A stretch of DNA of 53,615 nucleotides from Acaryochloridaceae cyanobacterium SU_2_1 (GTDB lineage Bacteria > Cyanobacteriota > Cyanobacteriia > Thermosynechococcales > Thermosynechococcaceae), in NCBI GenBank assembly GCA_012030735.1, contig JAAUUW010000003.1:1-53615 (forward strand), read 5' to 3'. Under the pieces are notes generated by a model, which was not told the origin of the DNA, searched no databases, and worked only from the letters and a program-made list of their open reading frames with translations. The translations under genes were made by a program, and so were the position numbers. Positions 48,605 to 53,615 of the stretch are shown piece after piece (within the stretch, counting starts at the first letter, position 1; every line of letters begins with the position of its first letter).

Positions 48605-50191
48605 ATGACATCAGCATTCATTAATTCTTTGGGCAATTGGAACCCCCAACTGCTGCGCGAAGGTCGAGGTCGTCTGCGTCCGCGCAGCATCGCTGCGACT
48701 ATCCTCTTATCCATGATTGGCCAAGGCTTATTAGGGCTATTGTTCTCCCAGCAAGAGGAAAAATCCGTCATCGCCCGCTGGGCCGATCTGGCCAATGCCA
48801 TCACCTGGATTTTGCCCTATGTCTTATTTAGCTTGGGGGCCTATTATCTGGTTAGTGATCTTAACCAAGAAGCCAAGCGTGGCACTCTCAACTTTATTCG
48901 CCTCAGTCCCCGGCCTAGTCATCAGATTCTGTTAGGCAAAATCTTAGGTGTGCCACTATTGCCTTATTTAGCAGTTGTTCTGGCGATGCCTCTACATGTT
49001 ATTGCGGGATTGAAGGGAGGGATGCCGCTGCCCTTCTTGGCGAGTTACTACCTGATGCTGATTGTTGGTGCCATCCTCCTCTTTAGTTTAGCGGTGTTGT
49101 ATGGCCTCATCAGCAGTGCCAAGGCTTTGATTATGGGTCAGCAATCGGTTGCAGCCATTGCCTTTTCAGCCTTGTCTCTCTTGCTGTTTGTGCCCCTCTA
49201 TATGACCTGGCAAACCCAAATCACTTGGATGCCCTTGGGGATTAATCAATGGTTTGACAAGCAATCAGACTATGGCTATAACTCCAGAGATATTACTTAT
49301 CCCATTCAATGGTTTGGTCAGACCATCAACCTCAATCCTTGGATTTCCCATGGCTTTAGCTTAGCTGTGATGGCTGTGGCGATCACCTTAATCTGGGCGA
49401 TGCTGATGCGTCTATTCCGCAGCCCTGATGGGGTATTGATGAGTAAGCGGCAAAGCTATGCGATTGTGGCTTGTTGCGAGGCGTTGGTTGTCGGCTTTTT
49501 GGTGGTGACTAAGGCCAATAGCTTTCAACCCAGCCCCGAAGAGGGAACCGCTTTGCTCTATGCCTTCAATTTTGCCCTGGTGCTAATGGTCCTTCTGGCT
49601 CTCTGCCCCCATCGATTACTATTGCTGGATTGGTTGCGATATCGTCGATATCCTCGTCGATTTGGGCCAGATTTGGTTTGGATGGATAAGAGCCCGGTGT
49701 TAGTTGCGATCGCCATTAACCTCGCGATTATCAATGCGCTCTTTCTACCCTGGCTGCTCTTATTTGGGATTGGCAAGGGCCGCACTCTAGCTGCCCTAGG
49801 TGTTGCCCTCTGTTTATGCGTGATCTTGCTGATTTATACAGCCGTTGTTCAGTGGATTTTTACCCTCAAAATTCGTAATCCCTACATGTGGGCCTTTGGT
49901 TTTCTCGCCATTTGGATGGTAGTGCCGGCAACCGTGTTAGGGATTTTGGCAGTCCCCTTCGAAACGGGACAGACTTTTTCTACGCTTTGGACTGTTTTGG
50001 GATATCCCCTGGGAGATTTTTCTAAGGCTGGCACGATCAACGGCGTTATTAACGGCGTGATCATCTTGAGTTGTCTATTACTGTTTTGGGTTTGGCAGGT
50101 CCAGCAACGGTTGCAGGTTTTGTCCCTCGCCCCACTGTTTACCCAGTCTAATGTCGCCCAGCTTGATCAGTCCAAGCAAGAGGAGAGCTAA
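48605..50191 (+). CDS. ABC exporter permease, multi-spanning
   Basis: Membrane subunit for the ATPase directly upstream. 528 residues with about 11-12 hydrophobic segments (for example ILPYVLFSLGAYYLV, PYLAVVLAMPLHVIAGL, GAILLFSLAVLYGLIS, IINALFLPWLLLFGIG, ALGVALCLCVILLIYTAVVQ, GVINGVIILSCLLLFWVW). The N-terminal cytoplasmic region is followed by YLVSDLNQEAKRGTLNFIRL, a motif seen in cyanobacterial ABC-2-like permeases. Substrate unknown. Its stop overlaps the convergent lipoprotein gene by 4 bp. Confidence 0.88.
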   Translation: MTSAFINSLGNWNPQLLREGRGRLRPRSIAATILLSMIGQGLLGLLFSQQEEKSVIARWADLANAITWILPYVLFSLGAYYLVSDLNQEAKRGTLNFIRLSPRPSHQILLGKILGVPLLPYLAVVLAMPLHVIAGLKGGMPLPFLASYYLMLIVGAILLFSLAVLYGLISSAKALIMGQQSVAAIAFSALSLLLFVPLYMTWQTQITWMPLGINQWFDKQSDYGYNSRDITYPIQWFGQTINLNPWISHGFSLAVMAVAITLIWAMLMRLFRSPDGVLMSKRQSYAIVACCEALVVGFLVVTKANSFQPSPEEGTALLYAFNFALVLMVLLALCPHRLLLLDWLRYRRYPRRFGPDLVWMDKSPVLVAIAINLAIINALFLPWLLLFGIGKGRTLAALGVALCLCVILLIYTAVVQWIFTLKIRNPYMWAFGFLAIWMVVPATVLGILAVPFETGQTFSTLWTVLGYPLGDFSKAGTINGVINGVIILSCLLLFWVWQVQQRLQVLSLAPLFTQSNVAQLDQSKQEES

Positions 50192-50845
50192 GATTTAGGC
50201 ACCACCACTTGAAATTGATAGCCTTCCAGGGCAGTGATGCTGTCTGTGAGTTGAGCGGTCACAAAGTCTGGGCCAACCCAAGTCACAATCTTTTTCTTGA
50301 TTTCCTCAGCATCGGCCTTGCCATACTTTTTAGCAAAGGCTTGGGCAAGGTCTTCATAGGAGTAAGCCTTTTTTAAGGCCGGATCAAAGATCAAGGTAAC
50401 GCTATAGAGGGTTTTTGCTTTTTTAGGATCCTTTTCCGCTTCTAAAAAAGCTGAATTTGAATTTCTCGATTCCTGGAATATCCTGGACGGCCACTTCGCT
50501 AATGCCAAATTCAGAAATTTTCTCAGCCCCCGGTACCAGCTTGCCGACAGCCTCTGGTTTCATGTCGCGCTTGAAAGGGTATTGAGCAATGGCTTTGGGC
50601 AGCCAGCCATCCTCTGCAGTGCCCACAATATCGGCTAGGTTCACATCCGCCGCTGGGCTGTTACTCGTCTCTGGCGGACTAGTCTGGGGGGCTTGGGTAT
50701 TGGCGGTCTGTGCTGTGGGAGTGGGGGATGAAGATGGCGAGGATTTGGAGTTATCACAGCTAGCCAAAAGCAGAGCGCCTAGCAACCCGAAGGCAAGAAA
50801 GGTGGGCTTGGGGCGGATGGAGATGGTTTGAGAAAATGGAATCAT
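50188..50845 (-). CDS. Predicted lipoprotein of unknown function, frameshifted
   Basis: The signal segment PTFLAFGLLGALLLASCDNS ends in a lipobox (LLASC), so the Cys would be lipidated. A Ser/Pro/Thr/Gln linker follows (about 35-70), then a globular domain (ADIVGTAEDGWLPKAIAQYP, FGISEVAVQDIPGIEKFKF). The A6 run 50444-50449 has one extra base: the first frame ends in FFRSGKGS, while the corrected one reads SFLEAEKDPKKAKTLYSVTL and ends GYQFQVVVPKS. Total is about 218 residues. No family recognised; likely periplasmic or thylakoid-lumen facing. Confidence 0.8.
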
Positions 50846-51065
50846 TAATTTGAAACTAATTGCCTTTTGTATACTGTCTTTATACAGAATATAATAAACC
50901 GTTCCGCTGCCCAGATTTTAGACCCAAAGCCGGATAATGAGGGCTTCTCTTGTGAGGGTTTGTCACTGTTTTCCTCAGCCTTCTTCCTGTCTGAGGAGAG
51001 GGCGGTAGACGCTAGCTGAGACTTTCTCTAGAATGAGAGCGATCGCATATTTGAGCTGAGACCTA

Positions 51066-51242
51066 ATGAAATTACTCGATATTTTTTTGGCGCTCTTGCT
51101 TCCTCCCTTTAGTATTTTCCTCGCTGAGGGGTTTAGCGTTACCCTGATTATCAACATTTTGCTGACCTTGATGGGCTGGCTACCAGGCTCAATTCATGCG
51201 GTTTGGGTGCTTTCTAAACGGGCAGAGCGGGCTAGTCTGTAA
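51066..51242 (+). CDS. YqaE/Pmp3-family small membrane protein (UPF0057)
   Basis: A 58-residue protein: MKLLDIFLALLLPPFSIFLA, then a second hydrophobic helix (VTLIINILLTLMGWLPGSIH) and the end AVWVLSKRAERASL. Two-helix peptides with LPP..V/I..., LLT..GW.PG.IHA are diagnostic of the Pmp3/YqaE family, linked in yeast and plants to cation homeostasis and salt or cold stress. It is intact and stand-alone, convergent with the glycosyltransferase gene 17 bp away. Confidence 0.88.
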   Translation: MKLLDIFLALLLPPFSIFLAEGFSVTLIINILLTLMGWLPGSIHAVWVLSKRAERASL

Positions 51243-51259
51243 GGATTGGCGCTGAGGGG

Positions 51260-52501
51260 TTAGGGGGTTTGGGTCTGATGATCTTCTCCAGACATTGGAT
51301 AGACTCGGCCTTTCCAGGCTCCTCCCTTGCCTTGCCAATGGCGGCGTGCAGAATCTAGGGTCATGAGATTGTAAAGCAGCGCTACCCCAGGCAGAGTAAT
51401 TGCCCAGAGGGGTGAAAGCTGATAGAGCCTCAAGGTGGGTAGATAGGCGAGGGTCATTGAGGCCCAAGGGATCAGACCTGAGATCGCTAAGCCTCCCTTG
51501 CCCACCAGCAGCCCCCAGCCACAGAGTAAGGGGGGAGCTAGATAGACCAAAATCATCCCCAGCACTGCCCCCACCAGCAGCCCCGGCGAATAATCTAGCT
51601 GGGTATAAGCAGTGCGGGCCACCATAGACCAGATACTGCCTAAGCCTTCATAAGGTCGCAGGCTTCTTGTGGCAGTAGTGAGGCCCAGCCAAATGCCTCG
51701 GTGAGGCTCGGAGGTGGCAGGATCGGGTGTAGACTGAATCGCCGCCGCTAAGGCACAGTCATCAATCAGCGCGGAGCGAATGACCTCAATACCGCCCGCT
51801 TGGGCGAGAACCTGGGCACGGACTAAGATGCAGCCTCCTGCTGCCGCTGCCATTGCTTTATCGCGTCGATTCACCCAGGCAAAGGGATAGAGCTTTTGGA
51901 AGAAAAAGACAAAGGCAGGAATCAATAACCGCTCCCACAGACTCTTGCAGCGCAGCAGCACCATTAAGGACACTAGGTCTAGCTGTTCTGCCTGGGCTTT
52001 GCTAACTAGGCTGCGAAGATTATCTGGATCATGGAAAATATCGGCATCCGTCAATAAGAAATAGTCGGGTTCTTGAGGAGCAGCGGCCTCTAGAGCAGTC
52101 TGGATTCCTGTATGCATTGCCCATAATTTGCCAGACCAACCCGGTGGTAGCGGCGGTGTGGTAATCACCCTCAGGGCATTGTCTTTGCCCAAGGAAGTCG
52201 CCACTTGCAGTGCGACGGCTTGGGTCTCGTCTGTGCTTTGATCATCCACGAGACAGATCTCGAAGCGCCCCGGATAGTCTTGCTGAAGCAGCGATCTGAG
52301 GGTTGCAGGCAATAAACTGGCTTCATTGCGTGCTGGAATTACCGCCCAAATCGTGGGCCAATCCCCAGCCGGCTGAGGTGTAGAGCTAACCTCTAGCCTG
52401 GGCCTTGCCCGCCAAAATCCACCCCGGAGAGTGAGTAACCCTAGCCAAATACAAGCCGACAATATGCCTAGACCCGTCCCCAAGCCTGTGAGATCTCCCA
52501 T
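51260..52501 (-). CDS. HpnB-like family 2 glycosyltransferase
   Basis: Membrane-bound GT2 enzyme resembling the hopene-associated HpnB group. An N-terminal anchor (GLGILSACIWLGLLTLRGGF) precedes the catalytic domain: PARNEASLLPATLRSLLQQD, ICLVDDQSTDET, the Asp-x-Asp site YFLLTDADIFHDP and IDDCALAAAIQS. Several hydrophobic helices follow (LLVGAVLGMILVYLAPPLL, ITLPGVALLYNLMTLD). 413 residues, intact. No other hopanoid genes lie in the window, so the acceptor (hopanoid, carotenoid or another lipid) is not established. Confidence 0.82.
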   Translation of the reverse strand: MGDLTGLGTGLGILSACIWLGLLTLRGGFWRARPRLEVSSTPQPAGDWPTIWAVIPARNEASLLPATLRSLLQQDYPGRFEICLVDDQSTDETQAVALQVATSLGKDNALRVITTPPLPPGWSGKLWAMHTGIQTALEAAAPQEPDYFLLTDADIFHDPDNLRSLVSKAQAEQLDLVSLMVLLRCKSLWERLLIPAFVFFFQKLYPFAWVNRRDKAMAAAAGGCILVRAQVLAQAGGIEVIRSALIDDCALAAAIQSTPDPATSEPHRGIWLGLTTATRSLRPYEGLGSIWSMVARTAYTQLDYSPGLLVGAVLGMILVYLAPPLLCGWGLLVGKGGLAISGLIPWASMTLAYLPTLRLYQLSPLWAITLPGVALLYNLMTLDSARRHWQGKGGAWKGRVYPMSGEDHQTQTP

Positions 52502-52656
52502 TTTGCCTCAACCTCAACGTTCCAAGATTTAAATATAATTGCCCAGGGGCCTATCCAGACCCGATCTTGGCAAGGCTAAAGAACGCCTCAGTCGGTCTGT
52601 TAAAACCCTCTGTTAAAGCTAAGGTCAATGGGTGCAACACTAAAAGCGCTTGGTAA

Positions 52657-52674
52657 CCTGTCAAGCCCGACAGG
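52657..52674 (-). terminator. Possible terminator hairpin after the phosphatase gene
   Basis: CCTGTC (52657-52662) and GACAGG (52669-52674) form a 6-bp stem with a 6-nt loop, directly beside the stop codon of the minus-strand phosphatase gene. The following T-run is weak, so function is uncertain. Confidence 0.35.
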
Positions 52675-53139
52675 CTAGCTGGCAACAGTGGAGGCGAGGA
52701 AGCGCTCCATGGTCGCGACTTGGTGAGGATCAGGCGAGGCGTAGTGATGTTGCTCTTGTACATAGGCAATGGCTTCTGGCAAAGGAATGCCCTGCTTTTG
52801 AGCCACAAATAGTGAACAAACCGAGGCCGACCGCCCTACCCCTGCTAAGCAATGTACATATACAACATGCCCCTTGCGATGCCAACGATTCAGGATTGTG
52901 AGAGCATCCTCAAACTGCTGCTCGGTAGGAATACCGCCAGTAAATCCATCGGGAATTGGCACTCGCTGCCAGAGAAACCCATGCTGTATATCTGTGGGAA
53001 TGGGTTGCTCTGCTTCTTCATTCAGGCACAGAATAGCCGTAATTCCCTCTCGCTGGAGCTGTGAAGCAGAGGTGGTTTGGTGGGGGAAGGACCCTACGGC
53101 AAGTTGGTTGGGTAAAATCCAGGAAAAGCGTTTGGGCAT
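52675..53139 (-). CDS. Dual-specificity/tyrosine protein phosphatase
   Basis: Small cysteine-dependent phosphatase, 154 residues. The P-loop is VHCLAGVGRSASVC (HCx5RS with nucleophile Cys). The N-terminal half has WILPNQLAVGSFPHQ and an Asp in VPIPDGFTGG that may be the general acid. Substrates could be phosphoproteins or phosphoinositide-like molecules. No signal peptide. Intact; no partner kinase nearby. Confidence 0.88.
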   Translation of the reverse strand: MPKRFSWILPNQLAVGSFPHQTTSASQLQREGITAILCLNEEAEQPIPTDIQHGFLWQRVPIPDGFTGGIPTEQQFEDALTILNRWHRKGHVVYVHCLAGVGRSASVCSLFVAQKQGIPLPEAIAYVQEQHHYASPDPHQVATMERFLASTVAS

Positions 53140-53144
53140 AGGAG

Positions 53145-53372
53145 ATGGTCTATATTCCAGGGCAAAGGATGGCAGGCAGAAGCGAGAAAGCCTTGTCTGT
53201 CCTGAGGGACGATCCTAGTTTAGCTAATGTTTCTGAACAGGCAAGAAATTGGATGGACGGTATGAAAAAAGTTGAATCCGATGTCTACCCCTGGCTCAAT
53301 GTTACTGGCATCTGTGATAGTGCGTTTGAACTCAGCTTGTTCTGCTTAAGCCGGATATTTCGTTTGGGGTAG
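53145..53372 (+). CDS. Doubtful 75-residue open frame
   Basis: A frame starting MVYIPGQRMAGRSEKALSVL, immediately divergent from the phosphatase gene. The first 50 residues look protein-like (DDPSLANVSEQARNWMDGMK), while the end (FELSLFCLSRIFRLG) does not. It may be the N-terminal part of a gene cut by the adjacent insertion sequence, or not a gene. No family recognised. Confidence 0.3.
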   Translation: MVYIPGQRMAGRSEKALSVLRDDPSLANVSEQARNWMDGMKKVESDVYPWLNVTGICDSAFELSLFCLSRIFRLG

Positions 53373-53501
53373 ATCGGGTTGTGGTTTCTGCGGTTTGCAT
53401 AGTCGCCTTGCTGAATGACCTCAATCATCGGAGAGATTTTAGGATTCCTTAGAGGCGGTTTGAAAAGATCAGGAAGCCTGTTCTAGTCCTGACTTTTCCC
53501 G
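53373..53501. other. Non-coding flank containing the end of the right-hand insertion sequence
   Basis: On the minus strand the bases just after the transposase stop (TTAGCGGGAAAAGTCAGG) match those after the left transposase remnant (TTAGCGTGAACAGTCAGG), and a second short match (AGAACA...TTCCT) follows. The IS terminus is therefore probably inside this stretch. Confidence 0.5.
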
Positions 53502-53615
53502 CTAAGTTTCCTGGGTGGCCAACAGCCAGCCCTCCATCAGGTCATTTAACTTAGCCCATCCTTCCAGAGCACTTGAATTCCAATCGGTGTGTTGCGACGA
53601 TGCTCAAGATATCCT
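53502..53615 (-). mobile_element. IS4-like transposase, C-terminal end, runs off the window
   Basis: The minus strand reads LEHRRNTPIGIQVLW, then, with one base added at the CC 53560-53561, GWAKLNDLMEGWLLATQET and stop at 53502. It matches the remnant at 895-1086 (LEHRRNTPMG, WAKLNSLMKRWQLATQAS) in inverted orientation. The catalytic part lies beyond the window end, so I cannot tell whether the element is complete. Confidence 0.7.

Overview
The window is chromosomal DNA from an oxygenic cyanobacterium. The evidence is a ChlH-family Mg-chelatase subunit, CrtE, Ycf34, the NblS-interacting protein SipA, aldehyde-deformylating oxygenase (ADO), a PatA-type response regulator and HIP1 octamers (GCGATCGC, for example at 2722 and 3852). 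Gene content and moderate GC would suit Acaryochloris or a relative, but that is only an inference.\n\nLayout. 1-1086: partial HlyC/CorC-type membrane protein and a transposase remnant. 1137-9784: fused oligopeptide-type ABC ATPase, an unknown protein, comM, a dnaK-dnaJ pair and a TPR protein. 9844-11481: ADO, a YqgF-like nuclease and tRNA-Ser(UGA). 11553-15429: broken VapC-like gene, then the ATP-grasp / alpha-E / transglutaminase trio. 15460-22273: sipA, folD, crtE, a DUF212 protein and the ChlH paralogue. 22823-25077: four small secreted-protein genes in the order A-B-A'-B'. 25165-33892: mixed housekeeping and signalling genes (cyclophilin, DUF2459, PatA-like regulator, SPFH protein, ycf34, dihydroorotase-like protein, alpha/beta hydrolase, PAS-GAF-GGDEF-EAL protein). 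34092-43395: seven minus-strand genes forming one probable operon. 43548-53615: glycine-rich protein, two response regulators, a nuclease remnant, Nif3-like protein, ABC exporter, lipoprotein, Pmp3-like peptide, HpnB-like glycosyltransferase, a dual-specificity phosphatase and a second, inverted copy of the same transposase.\n\nThe most interesting block is 34092-43395. In transcription order it encodes an alpha-dioxygenase-type haem peroxidase, a small catalase-related protein, an unusually long old-yellow-enzyme flavoprotein, two paralogous di-haem cytochromes c separated by a small membrane protein, and a large SGNH hydrolase. All the recognisable enzymes belong to superfamilies that make or process oxygenated lipids, so I propose an undescribed oxylipin (or hydrocarbon-oxidation) pathway. 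The four-gene secreted A-B-A'-B' cluster is the second candidate for something new.\n\nQuality warning. About eighteen genes carry single-base frameshifts, nearly all in short homopolymers, and many are housekeeping genes. This looks like a sequencing or assembly error signature. Frameshifted genes are therefore given as single entries spanning the break; the exceptions that look genuinely degraded are the transposase, VapC-like and DUF4351 remnants.
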